A stretch of DNA of 64,000 bases. Origin: Burkholderia sp. (GTDB lineage: Bacteria > Pseudomonadota > Gammaproteobacteria > Burkholderiales > Burkholderiaceae). Where the stretch lies: the NCBI GenBank assembly GCA_031253835.1, contig JAIRVP010000022.1, positions 19,507 to 83,506 of the forward strand. The letters run 5' to 3'. The translations under genes were made by a program, and so were the position numbers. Positions 1 through 9,926 of the stretch are shown here, one piece after another. The number at the start of each line of letters is the position of its first letter. Position 1 is the stretch's first letter. Below the pieces are notes generated by a model, which was not told the origin of the DNA, ran no database searches, and saw only the letters and a list, made by a program, of their open reading frames with translations.

Positions 1-1038
1 GAGCTGGCGCTGAAGGAACACCACCGGTTCGATCCGGTTTCGGTTGCGTTCGCGCTGAAGCGCAACAAGGGTGTGGGTTGCGTACGTGTGGCGCAGCATA
101 TGGGTCCACACGTGGAGTCCAGTCTTCTGTCCAATCAGACGTACGATCCGATCGAGACTTTTGCCGTCCGAGCTGTATGGCTCGCCAGACTGATTCAGGA
201 AAAGCGGCGAGCGTTCATGCGCGCTCAGCGCGGAGCGGAGACCTCGTTGATGCACTGCATAGTGATGGAGGTCTTGCATCAGTTGCCGGCTGACGTATAT
301 GTCGCGGGCCTTGCTACCTTTGGTCCTCATGCCGTGACCATCGCGCGGATCAAGGCTCACTCGAACGTTGCGCTCGTGAAGGTAAGGGTGCTCTGGATCG
401 ATGACATATGCCAGTGGAAACGTTGCGAGTTCTTCTTTGCGAAGACCGGTCCCTAAAGCGAGGCGAATGATCATCCGATGATGGGGATTCTCAGCCGAAT
501 GCAGGAGTTCTTTTACCTGTGCCGGTGAAAGAAATTTCGGCAGATCCTTGTAGGTTCGCGGCATTATGTCGGGCGTGGCCACAACGCCACCAGAGGCGTT
601 CACGTGCGCAAGAAATCGCCCACCGACGCTCATTCGACGAATGTCGTACGAGAACGGCAGTGTCGGAATCCATTGCTGGTGCATCGCAAACTCATAAAAC
701 TTGCAGATGTAGACCAGGCGATTGCGCACTGTCGCGCGGGCTAGGTCGTACTCCTCGAGGCAATAATCACGATAAGCTGCGACAAGTGTCTTTTGCTCCC
801 CGCGGCTGACATCGTCCCAGCGGAGATCATGCGTTTGGAGAAAGCTGAAATAGTCGTAGAGCGCTCGTGCCGTGTTGATCCATGACTTTTTTGAGCCGAT
901 GGCGCCGCGCAAGAGATAGAACCGGAAAAATTCATTGGCTGGACGGCAACTCTCCATGTTGTCCCAAAGCAAGATCGGGAAACCGGAATAGGGCCGGCCG
1001 CTGATGAGGAAGTCGCTGGTGGAAGAGATCAGCCGCAT
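1..1038 (-). CDS. Tyrosine recombinase/phage-type integrase, partial (C-terminus off window)
   Basis: An open frame runs without a stop from an ATG at 1038 to the window edge (346 codons read). An AGGAGA ribosome site lies six bases before the ATG. Residues about 30-125 look like a SAM-like core-binding domain. The catalytic domain follows: first catalytic Arg200 in ALGTGLRKEEL, a candidate catalytic Lys at 240 or 243 (RTKGSKARD), and the HxxRH box as H313-M-L-R316-H317. The second His/Trp and the nucleophilic Tyr would lie beyond the edge. The family cuts and rejoins DNA in integration or excision of mobile elements. Codon use is noticeably less GC-biased than downstream genes (many AAA, TTT, CAT), which suggests transfer. 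Whether it is a phage, an island or a transposon-type recombinase cannot be told from this part. Confidence 0.9.
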   Translation of the reverse strand, partial: MRLISSTSDFLISGRPYSGFPILLWDNMESCRPANEFFRFYLLRGAIGSKKSWINTARALYDYFSFLQTHDLRWDDVSRGEQKTLVAAYRDYCLEEYDLARATVRNRLVYICKFYEFAMHQQWIPTLPFSYDIRRMSVGGRFLAHVNASGGVVATPDIMPRTYKDLPKFLSPAQVKELLHSAENPHHRMIIRLALGTGLRKEELATFPLAYVIDPEHPYLHERNVRVSLDPRDGHGMRTKGSKARDIYVSRQLMQDLHHYAVHQRGLRSALSAHERSPLFLNQSGEPYSSDGKSLDRIVRLIGQKTGLHVWTHMLRHTYATHTLVALQRERNRNRIEPVVFLQRQL

Positions 1039-1258
1039 TCAGGTTCTCCTGCCGATCAGCAAGGATGGGGGCCGTCGATTCGCGGTTGCGAGCCCCGCTT
1101 GCGAATCGAGGCTGCGCCGCCATCCAAGCGTTGCGTTGTCCGCCGTCGCATGTATCATTCGCCCTTCCTCAAGATAGTAATCAGTCGCCTACCTCTAAGT
1201 GGCTGATAAATCTACATAATTTTCCTAATCTATGCAAAGTTCCTGAACAATCCGCGCC

Positions 1259-2479
1259 ATGGAAACTTATGACATCGCCGTGATCGGCGCAGGCGCCGCC
1301 GGGATGATGAGCGCCGCGGTCGCCGGGCAGCTCGGCCGCCGCGTCGTGCTGATCGATCACGCGCCGCGGCTCGCCGAGAAGATCCGCATCTCGGGCGGCG
1401 GCCGCTGCAACTTCACGAACCTGTACGCCGGCCCCGACAACTACCTGTCGTCGAATTCGCATTTCGCGCGCTCGGCGCTGGCGCGCTATACGCCGCGCGA
1501 CTTCCTCGGGCTGCTCAAGCGCCATCACGTGACCTGGCACGAAAAGCACAAGGGGCAGCTCTTTTGCGACCACGGCAGCGACGCGATCATCGACATGCTG
1601 AAGCACGAGTGCGATGCGGGCGGCATCGCGTGGCGCCGGCCGGTCGTCGTCGACGCGGTGCGCCACGCACCGGCCGACGGCTTCGTGCTCGATACGCAGC
1701 AGGCAGGGGCGATCGGTGCGCGCGCACTGATCATCGCGACGGGCGGCCTGTCGATCCCGAAGATCGGCGCGACCGACTTCGGCTACCGGCTGGCGAAGCA
1801 GTTCGGCCACAAGCTGGTCGATACGCGGCCCGCGCTCGTGCCGCTGACGTTCGCGCCGCAGGACTGGGCGCCGTTCGCGGCGCTGTCGGGCGTGTCGCTC
1901 GAAGTGCGCGTGTCGACCGGCGACAAGAAGCGCGGTGGCGAATTCGTCGAGGATCTGCTGCTGACCCATCGCGGCCTGTCCGGGCCCGGCATCCTGCAGA
2001 TCTCGAGCTACTGGCAGCCCGGCGACCCGATCCGCGTCGACCTGCTGCCGCAGCGCGACACGGTGGCCGACCTGCTCGACGCGAAGCGCACGTCGAAGCG
2101 CCAGATCGGTTCGCTGCTCGCCGACTGGGTGCCGTCGCGCCTCGCACATGCGTGGCTCGATACGCATCGCGTCGCGGCCGACGCGCGGCTCGCGGACCTG
2201 CCCGACAAGACGCTGCGCCAGATCGGCGACGCGCTGTCCGGCTGGACGCTGACGCCGAACGGCACCGAGGGCTACAAGAAGGCCGAGGTGACGAAGGGCG
2301 GGGTCGATACGCGGGAGCTGTCGTCGGCGACGATGATGAGCGCGCGCGTGCCGGGGCTGTTCTTCGTCGGCGAGGCGGTGGACGTGACGGGCTGGCTCGG
2401 CGGCTACAACTTCCAGTGGGCATGGGCGTCCGGCACGGCGGCCGGGCAGGCTGCGGCCGAGTATTCGCGCGGTACCTGA
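1259..2479 (+). CDS. HI0933/YhiN (BaiN)-family FAD-dependent flavoprotein
   Basis: A 406-residue cytosolic flavoprotein of the HI0933/YhiN family. The N-terminus has the Rossmann dinucleotide signature (G10-A-G12-A-A-G15). It is followed by the family-typical ISGGGRCNFTN segment near residues 46-56, and a second FAD contact near the end (FFVGEAVDVTGWLGGYNFQWAW). Length is normal for the family. Relatives include BaiN, but the physiological substrate of most members is unknown, so only the oxidoreductase class is assigned. It starts at an ATG in a 220-bp AT-rich gap downstream of the divergent integrase and is the first gene of normal chromosomal codon use. It is followed by the rpsU promoter. 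Confidence 0.9.
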   Translation: METYDIAVIGAGAAGMMSAAVAGQLGRRVVLIDHAPRLAEKIRISGGGRCNFTNLYAGPDNYLSSNSHFARSALARYTPRDFLGLLKRHHVTWHEKHKGQLFCDHGSDAIIDMLKHECDAGGIAWRRPVVVDAVRHAPADGFVLDTQQAGAIGARALIIATGGLSIPKIGATDFGYRLAKQFGHKLVDTRPALVPLTFAPQDWAPFAALSGVSLEVRVSTGDKKRGGEFVEDLLLTHRGLSGPGILQISSYWQPGDPIRVDLLPQRDTVADLLDAKRTSKRQIGSLLADWVPSRLAHAWLDTHRVAADARLADLPDKTLRQIGDALSGWTLTPNGTEGYKKAEVTKGGVDTRELSSATMMSARVPGLFFVGEAVDVTGWLGGYNFQWAWASGTAAGQAAAEYSRGT

Positions 2480-2517
2480 CGGGCCGGCCCGTTTTAGCGG
2501 GACCAGGCCCCGTGCCT

Positions 2518-2545
2518 TTGGACAATTCAATCGCTCTGCTATACT
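2518..2545 (+). promoter_or_regulatory. Sigma-70 promoter of rpsU
   Basis: TTGGAC at 2518-2523 and TATACT at 2540-2545 are separated by 16 bp and lie 40 bp before the rpsU ATG. Both hexamers match the sigma-70 consensus well, as expected for a strongly expressed ribosomal protein gene. Confidence 0.75.
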
Positions 2546-2584
2546 CGGTAGTCTTTCCTTGCAAACCTTTATTCGTGTCGGATC

Positions 2585-2797
2585 ATGACGATCATTCGCG
2601 TTAAAGAGAACGAGCCGTTCGAAGTTGCAATGCGTCGCTTCAAGCGCACGATCGAGAAGAACGGTCTGCTGACCGAACTTCGCGCGCGCGAGTTCTACGA
2701 AAAGCCGACCGCGGAGCGCAAGCGCAAGAAGGCCGCTGCAGTGAAGCGACATTACAAGCGGATTCGCAGCCAGACGTTGCCGAAGAAGCTGTACTGA
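2585..2797 (+). CDS. rpsU: 30S ribosomal protein S21
   Basis: A 70-residue very basic protein with the standard S21 sequence ([20 protein letters not shown] at the N-terminus, a [11 protein letters not shown] basic stretch and a LPKKLY end). S21 is a late-assembling 30S protein that helps mRNA binding. As in many proteobacteria it heads the macromolecular-synthesis cluster with dnaG and rpoD, here with a yqeY-like gene inserted between. A strong promoter precedes it and an intrinsic terminator follows, so rpsU can be transcribed in excess over dnaG. Confidence 0.98.
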
Positions 2798-2904
2798 AGG
2801 ATTGGGCGCCGCGCGGTTCGCTGAGCGGCGCACCGGCGACTCCGCGCGATGGAGTACGATCGTGCAGCCGATCAGGCGGCGAGTCGCCGATGCCGGATTC
2901 GAGC

Positions 2905-2938
2905 AACCCGCTTGAGACACTGTCCCAAGCGGGTTTTT
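2905..2938 (+). terminator. Intrinsic terminator after rpsU
   Basis: A 10-bp perfect stem (AACCCGCTTG at 2905-2914 with its complement at 2926-2935) is followed by a T run. It sits 107 bp after the rpsU stop, like the internal terminator of the E. coli rpsU-dnaG-rpoD operon. Confidence 0.85.
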
Positions 2939-2991
2939 GTGTTGACGCCCATTCGCGGGCGTCGGATTCACGTTTCCATTCCGGGTGAAAG

Positions 2992-3438
2992 ATGAGTTTG
3001 AAAGAGCAGATCAGCGAAGACATGAAGGCCGCAATGCGCGCGAAGGAAAGCGAGCGCCTGGCGACGATTCGCCTGCTGATGGCCGCGATCAAGCAGCGTG
3101 AGGTCGATGATCGGGTCACGCTCGACGACGCGGCCATCACGGCCGTGATCGACAAGATGATCAAGCAGCGCAAGGATTCGATCAGCCAGTTCGAGGCCGC
3201 CGGCCGCGACGATCTCGTCGCGAAGGAGCAGGCCGAGCTGGCCGTGCTGGGCGGCTACATGCCCGCGCAGCTGTCGGATGCCGAAGTGGCGGCCGAAATC
3301 CAGGCAGCGGTCGCGCAAACTGGCGCAGCCGGCCCGCAGGACATGGGCAAGGTGATGGGCGTGCTGAAGGGCAAGCTCGCCGGTCGTGCCGACATGACGG
3401 CCGTTTCCGCGCAGGTCAAGGCCGCGCTCACGAAGTAA
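2992..3438 (+). CDS. YqeY/GatB-like domain protein
   Basis: A 148-residue, largely helical protein of the YqeY family (GatB/YqeY domain). Members resemble the tRNA-binding tail domain of GatB, the amidotransferase subunit that makes Gln-tRNA, but occur as stand-alone proteins of unclear function. Family features visible are the N-terminal MSLKEQISEDMKAAMRAKE, LGGYMPAQLSDAE in the middle and a C-terminal DMGKVMGVLKGKLAGRADM segment. It lies between rpsU and dnaG, a common beta-proteobacterial arrangement, and probably shares their transcript. Start is the ATG after a GGGTGAAAG ribosome site. Confidence 0.92.
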   Translation: MSLKEQISEDMKAAMRAKESERLATIRLLMAAIKQREVDDRVTLDDAAITAVIDKMIKQRKDSISQFEAAGRDDLVAKEQAELAVLGGYMPAQLSDAEVAAEIQAAVAQTGAAGPQDMGKVMGVLKGKLAGRADMTAVSAQVKAALTK

Positions 3439-3446
3439 AACCCGTT

Positions 3447-3495
3447 CCCGGCGCGCCCAGCGATGCGTGCGCCGGGCGTCGTATTGTCTTTTTTC
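3447..3495 (+). terminator. Possible attenuator/terminator between yqeY and dnaG
   Basis: An 8-bp stem (CCCGGCGC at 3447-3454 with GCGCCGGG at 3469-3476) is followed, after 13 bases, by a run of T at 3490-3495. The gap before the T run makes it weaker than a standard intrinsic terminator. It would lower dnaG expression relative to the upstream genes. Confidence 0.4.
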
Positions 3496-3508
3496 GCTCG
3501 ATCCCACG

Positions 3509-5386
3509 GTGATTCCGCATTCTTTCCTGCAGGACTTGCTGAACCGCGTCGATATCGTCGACGTGGTGGGCCGGTACGTGCAGCTCAAGAAGGGCGGCGC
3601 CAACTTCATGGGGTTGTGCCCGTTCCATAACGAGAAGAGCCCGTCGTTCACCGTCAGTCCGACCAAGCAGTTCTATCACTGCTTCGGGTGCGGCGCGCAC
3701 GGCACGGCGATCGGCTTCCTGATGGAGCACGCGGGGCTCACGTTCCCGGAAGCCGTGCAGGAGCTCGCGCAGTCCGTCGGGCTGACCGTGCCGCACGAGC
3801 CGTCGATGCGCGGCGGTGGGGGCGGAGGCGGTGGCGGCGGCGACTATCCGGCGCCGGTGTCGAAATCGGTCGCGACCGCGCTGTCCGATGCGATGACGGC
3901 CGCGTGCGACTACTACCGCAAGCAGTTGCGCGGCGCGACCGTCGCGATCCAGTACCTGAAGAACCGGGGCCTGACCGGCGAGATCGCCGCGCGTTTCGGT
4001 CTCGGCTATGCGCCGGACGGCTGGCAGAACCTCGAAACCGCGTTCCCGGACTATCGCGACGAATCGCTCGTCGAGTCGGGGCTCGTGATCGTCAGCGAGA
4101 AGACCGACGCGCAGGGCGTCGCGCGCCGCTACGACCGGTTCCGCGAGCGGATCATGTTCCCGATCCGCAACGTGAAGGGGCAGGTGATCGGCTTCGGCGG
4201 CCGCGTGCTCGGCAGCGGCGAACCGAAGTACCTGAACTCGCCCGAAACGCCGCTGTTCAACAAGGGCAGCGAGCTGTACGGGCTGTTCGAGGCGCGGCTC
4301 GCGATTCGCGAGCGCAAGTACGTGCTGGTCGTCGAAGGCTACATGGACGTCGTCGCGCTCGCGCAGCTCGGGTTCCCGAACGCGGTCGCGACGCTCGGCA
4401 CCGCGTGCACGCCGATTCACGTGCAGAAGCTGCTGCGCCAGACCGACACGGTCATTTTCAGTTTCGACGGCGATTCGGCCGGGCGGCGGGCGGCGCGGCG
4501 CGCGCTCGAGGCCTGCCTGCCGCACGCAGGCGACAACCGCACGATCCGGTTCCTTTTTCTGCCGACCGAGCATGATCCGGACAGCTATGTCCGCGAGTTC
4601 GGCGCGGACGCGTTCTCCGAGCAGGTCGAGCGCGCGATGCCGCTGTCGCAATTTCTGCTGAACGAAGCAATTTCAGGCAAGGCGCTCGATCAGCCGGAAG
4701 GGCGCGCGAAGGCGCTGTTCGATGCGAAGCCGCTGCTGCAGGCGCTGCCCGCGAACGCGCTGCGCGCGCAGATCATGCACATGTTCGCGGACCGTCTCGA
4801 TATCCCGTTCGAAGAGGTCGCGGGGCTGTCCGACGTCGATACGCGGATCGCGGCGCCGCCGCGCCAGGCGCCCGCGCGCAGCGAGCGCCGCCGCGTGACG
4901 GACAGCGAAAAGCGCGCGCTGCGCACGCTGGTGATGCATCCGCGCATCGCGTCGCAGCTCGACGACGAGCAGATTGCGACCCTGCGCGCGTTGCCGCGCA
5001 TCGGCGAGCTGTTCGCGGAAGTTGTCGACCATGCGCGTGCACTGGGCGACGGCGCGGAGTTCCGGCTGCTGTCGGATGTCCTGCGGACGTCCTCGAACGG
5101 GGCGACTTACGAGGAAATCTTCCGCGAAATTCTGGACTATGATGAAAACGTCCGCGATTTGCTGTTACAGAATCCGGAAGACGAGACGGTGCCCGAGCGG
5201 CAGCGTGAGCAGGAACGGATCGCGGGGGAGGAACTGCAGGCAGCGGTGCTCAAGATGCGCTATGACGCCTGCTGCGACCGGCTTGACCGGCTGGCGCGGC
5301 AATCCACCTTCACACCCGAGGAATTGGCCGAATTGACGGAATTGAACCAGCAGCGAACCGACATGAAACGTCGGCTCGGGCTGTAG
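3509..5386 (+). CDS. dnaG: DNA primase
   Basis: DnaG synthesises RNA primers for lagging-strand replication. I chose the GTG at 3509 because the conserved N-terminus begins IPHSFLQDLLNRVDIVDVV; upstream residues in the frame are not conserved. This gives 625 residues. The CHC2 zinc ribbon is intact (C37, H40, C58, C61). A run of ten glycines (102-111) links it to the RNA polymerase domain. The TOPRIM fold shows VVEGYMDVV near 275 and FDGDSAGRR near 320. The C-terminal DnaB-binding helical domain follows. No strong ribosome site is visible before the GTG, so translation may be weak, in keeping with low primase levels in other bacteria. Confidence 0.96.
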   Translation: MIPHSFLQDLLNRVDIVDVVGRYVQLKKGGANFMGLCPFHNEKSPSFTVSPTKQFYHCFGCGAHGTAIGFLMEHAGLTFPEAVQELAQSVGLTVPHEPSMRGGGGGGGGGGDYPAPVSKSVATALSDAMTAACDYYRKQLRGATVAIQYLKNRGLTGEIAARFGLGYAPDGWQNLETAFPDYRDESLVESGLVIVSEKTDAQGVARRYDRFRERIMFPIRNVKGQVIGFGGRVLGSGEPKYLNSPETPLFNKGSELYGLFEARLAIRERKYVLVVEGYMDVVALAQLGFPNAVATLGTACTPIHVQKLLRQTDTVIFSFDGDSAGRRAARRALEACLPHAGDNRTIRFLFLPTEHDPDSYVREFGADAFSEQVERAMPLSQFLLNEAISGKALDQPEGRAKALFDAKPLLQALPANALRAQIMHMFADRLDIPFEEVAGLSDVDTRIAAPPRQAPARSERRRVTDSEKRALRTLVMHPRIASQLDDEQIATLRALPRIGELFAEVVDHARALGDGAEFRLLSDVLRTSSNGATYEEIFREILDYDENVRDLLLQNPEDETVPERQREQERIAGEELQAAVLKMRYDACCDRLDRLARQSTFTPEELAELTELNQQRTDMKRRLGL

Positions 5387-5422
5387 GCGGCCGGGGCGCT
5401 TAGAGAGGGCTCCCCAGCGTGC

Positions 5423-5428
5423 TATAAT
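5423..5428 (+). promoter_or_regulatory. Candidate rpoD promoter -10 box
   Basis: A perfect TATAAT lies in the 88-bp dnaG-rpoD gap, 46 bp before the rpoD ATG. The matching -35 region is poor (CTTAGA at 5399-5404, 18 bp spacing). It could let rpoD be made independently of dnaG. Confidence 0.55.
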
Positions 5429-5474
5429 ATAAGGTTTCCAGCGGTTTGTTTTCTAAGCAGAGGCGAGAATCGCG

Positions 5475-7904
<2,430 letters not shown>

Positions 7905-7924
7905 TTTCCAGCGTCTCTCCTGCG

Positions 7925-7962
7925 AACGCCGCCGGCATCTGCGTGATGCCGGTGGCGTTTGT
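7925..7962 (+). terminator. Intrinsic terminator of rpoD
   Basis: Stem AACGCCGCCGGCAT (7925-7938) pairs with ATGCCGGTGGCGTT (7946-7959) with one G-T pair, and T residues follow. It ends the rpoD transcript 20 bases after the stop and just before the tRNA. Confidence 0.8.
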
Positions 7963-8033
7963 CCCCTTTGTTGTTACAATGCCGGCCCGGCTTCGTTGCC
8001 GGGTCGGCGTGTAGCACGCGTCGTATCTCATCA

Positions 8034-8109
8034 GGGCTTGTAGCTCAGCGGTTAGAGCAGTCGACTCATAATCGATTGGTCGCGGGTTCGAACCCCGCCG
8101 GGCCCACCA
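8034..8109 (+). tRNA. tRNA with CAU anticodon, tRNA-Ile2 type
   Basis: A full 76-nt cloverleaf with encoded CCA: acceptor GGGCTTG/CGGGCCC, D arm with GGTTAGAGC, anticodon loop CTCATAA and T arm GGGTTCGAACCCC. The CAU anticodon could mean Met, but the D-arm to variable-loop stretch (AGAGCAG, CGACTCATAATCG, TTGGTCGC) matches the E. coli tRNA-Ile2 pattern and not elongator or initiator Met. It should therefore be converted to lysidine at C34 by TilS and read AUA. A TACAAT box at 7975-7980 is a candidate -10. Automated tools often label this gene tRNA-Met. Confidence 0.9.
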
Positions 8110-8146
8110 GATTTCATGCCGCGCCACGCCGTGTCGTGGCATGCGG

Positions 8147-8184
8147 AAAACCCGCGATGGCTTCATGCGTCGCGGGTTTTTCTT
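8147..8184 (+). terminator. Intrinsic terminator after the tRNA
   Basis: Stem ACCCGCGA (8150-8157) with TCGCGGGT (8170-8177), preceded by A and followed by T residues. It ends the tRNA transcript 40 bp downstream. Confidence 0.8.
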
Positions 8185-8368
8185 TGCGTGGACGATCGGC
8201 CGAATCCGAAAAACGCGGAAACGGTGCAGTCCCGATCGCAATCGAAGTATGCTGTGGCGCGGCACGGCCGGTGTGCGATATCAGTCGCGCGCTCGGACTG
8301 CCGACCCGCGCCGCGCTCCATCCGGCGACCAGAACAAACAGACTTCGCCGGGAGTAGGGGCGGCCATC

Positions 8369-9919
8369 ATGACCATGCTGCGTACGTGGGGTGCGATTCT
8401 CTCGTTGCTGGCGCTCGTTGCGTGCGCCAGCCTGCCGCCGCAGGCCGATCGTGCGCCGACGCATGCGTTCATCGATACGGAGCACACGCGGCTGGGCGCC
8501 GCGTTCCGGCAGCAGGCCGCCGCGCATCCCGGGCAGGACGCGTTTCACTTGCTGACCGATCCGGTCGACGCGCTGGATGCGCGCGTGCTGCTGGCCGACC
8601 GGGCCGACCGGTCGCTGGACCTTCAGTACTACATCTGGCACGACGACCTGACCGGGCATGAACTCGCCGATGCAGTGATTCGCGCGGCCGATCGCGGCGT
8701 GCGCGTGCGCGCGCTGCTCGACGACCTCGGCACGAACGCGGACGACCGCAAGCTGCTCGAGATCAGCTCGCATCCGAACATCGAGATCCGCCTGTTCAAT
8801 CCGGTGGCTACGCGCCGGTTCAAGAAGATCGGCACGGTGTTCGAGTTCGCGCGCGTCAACCGGCGCATGCACAACAAGGCGATGATCGCGGACAACCAGG
8901 TGGCGATCGTCGGTGGCCGCAATATCGGCGACGAGTACTTCGGCGCCTCGTCGATGCTGGAGTTCGGCGATCTCGATGTCGTCGTCCACGGTCCGGCCGT
9001 GAAGGACATCTCGACCGAATTCGATACGTTCTGGAATTCTCCGTACGCGTATCCGATCGATACGCTGGTCGGGCACGATGCGGCGCCGGGCGGGCTCGAT
9101 CGCGAACGCGAACGGTTGCGCGACTACCTGAGGGCCATGGAGGACAATCCGTACGTGCTCGAGGCCCGGCAGCGGCTCGACCGGATCGTGCATGGGCAGG
9201 GCACCGAATTGTCGTGGGGGCACGCGACGGTGCTGTACGACGATCCGTCGAAGATCGCGCATGCGCCGAAAGACAGCGACGGGCACCTGATGCCGCAGTT
9301 GCGCGCGCTTGCGTTGCAGCCCCAGCACGACCTGCTGATCGTGTCGCCGTATTTCGTGCCGGGCAAGGAGGTCGTCGAGCGGCTGCGTGCGCTCACGGCA
9401 CGCGGCGTGCGCGTGACGGTGCTGACCAACTCGCTCGCGTCGACCGACGTGGCGGCCGTGCATGCCGGCTACCGGCATTATCGGAGCGACCTGGTGAATG
9501 CCGGCGTGCGGCTTTACGAACGGCGGCCGTCGGGCGACAAGAGCATTTCGAAGCAGGTCATCATCGGCTCGTCGCGCGCGTCGCTGCACGCGAAGACCTA
9601 CGTGTTCGATCACCAGAGCATTTTCATCGGGTCGATGAACCTCGATCCACGCTCGCTGAACCTCAATACGGAGATCGGCGTTTACTGCGAGAGCCCGGCG
9701 ATTGCGTCGCAGGTGGCAGGCGATCTCGAAGCGCGGCTCGACCGGATCGCGTGGCGTGTCGAGCCGCGGACCGATGCGGCCGGGAACGGGCAGCTCAAGT
9801 GGATTCAGACCGATGCGGACGGGAAGGTCACCGAAATCGATCACGAACCGGAAGTGTCGGCGGCGCGGCGAATGGAAGTCTGGTTTCTGGGGCTGTTTCC
9901 GATCGAGTCGCAACTGTGA
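8369..9919 (+). CDS. Phospholipase D-family lipoprotein (cardiolipin-synthase-like)
   Basis: A 516-residue protein with two HKD motifs: H168-x-K170-x4-D175 and H407-x-K409-x4-D414. The pair defines the phospholipase D superfamily, whose members hydrolyse or exchange phosphodiester head groups. I chose the ATG at 8369 (GGAGTAGGGG ribosome site) because it begins a lipoprotein signal ending at Cys20 or so (LLALVACAS); longer starts give no signal. The closest named relatives appear to be ClsC/YmdC-type cardiolipin synthases with an N-terminal lipobox, so action at the envelope on phospholipids is likely. It converges with the MocR gene, only seven bases away. Confidence 0.85.
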   Translation: MTMLRTWGAILSLLALVACASLPPQADRAPTHAFIDTEHTRLGAAFRQQAAAHPGQDAFHLLTDPVDALDARVLLADRADRSLDLQYYIWHDDLTGHELADAVIRAADRGVRVRALLDDLGTNADDRKLLEISSHPNIEIRLFNPVATRRFKKIGTVFEFARVNRRMHNKAMIADNQVAIVGGRNIGDEYFGASSMLEFGDLDVVVHGPAVKDISTEFDTFWNSPYAYPIDTLVGHDAAPGGLDRERERLRDYLRAMEDNPYVLEARQRLDRIVHGQGTELSWGHATVLYDDPSKIAHAPKDSDGHLMPQLRALALQPQHDLLIVSPYFVPGKEVVERLRALTARGVRVTVLTNSLASTDVAAVHAGYRHYRSDLVNAGVRLYERRPSGDKSISKQVIIGSSRASLHAKTYVFDHQSIFIGSMNLDPRSLNLNTEIGVYCESPAIASQVAGDLEARLDRIAWRVEPRTDAAGNGQLKWIQTDADGKVTEIDHEPEVSAARRMEVWFLGLFPIESQL

Positions 9920-9926
9920 GCAACGC

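Noticed and set aside
73..456. Rightward 127-codon frame at the left edge
   Set aside because: It is antisense to the integrase, whose catalytic motifs and ribosome site are clear.
8034..8109. tRNA-Met assignment from the CAU anticodon
   Set aside because: The D-arm to variable-loop pattern matches tRNA-Ile2, which also has an encoded CAU.
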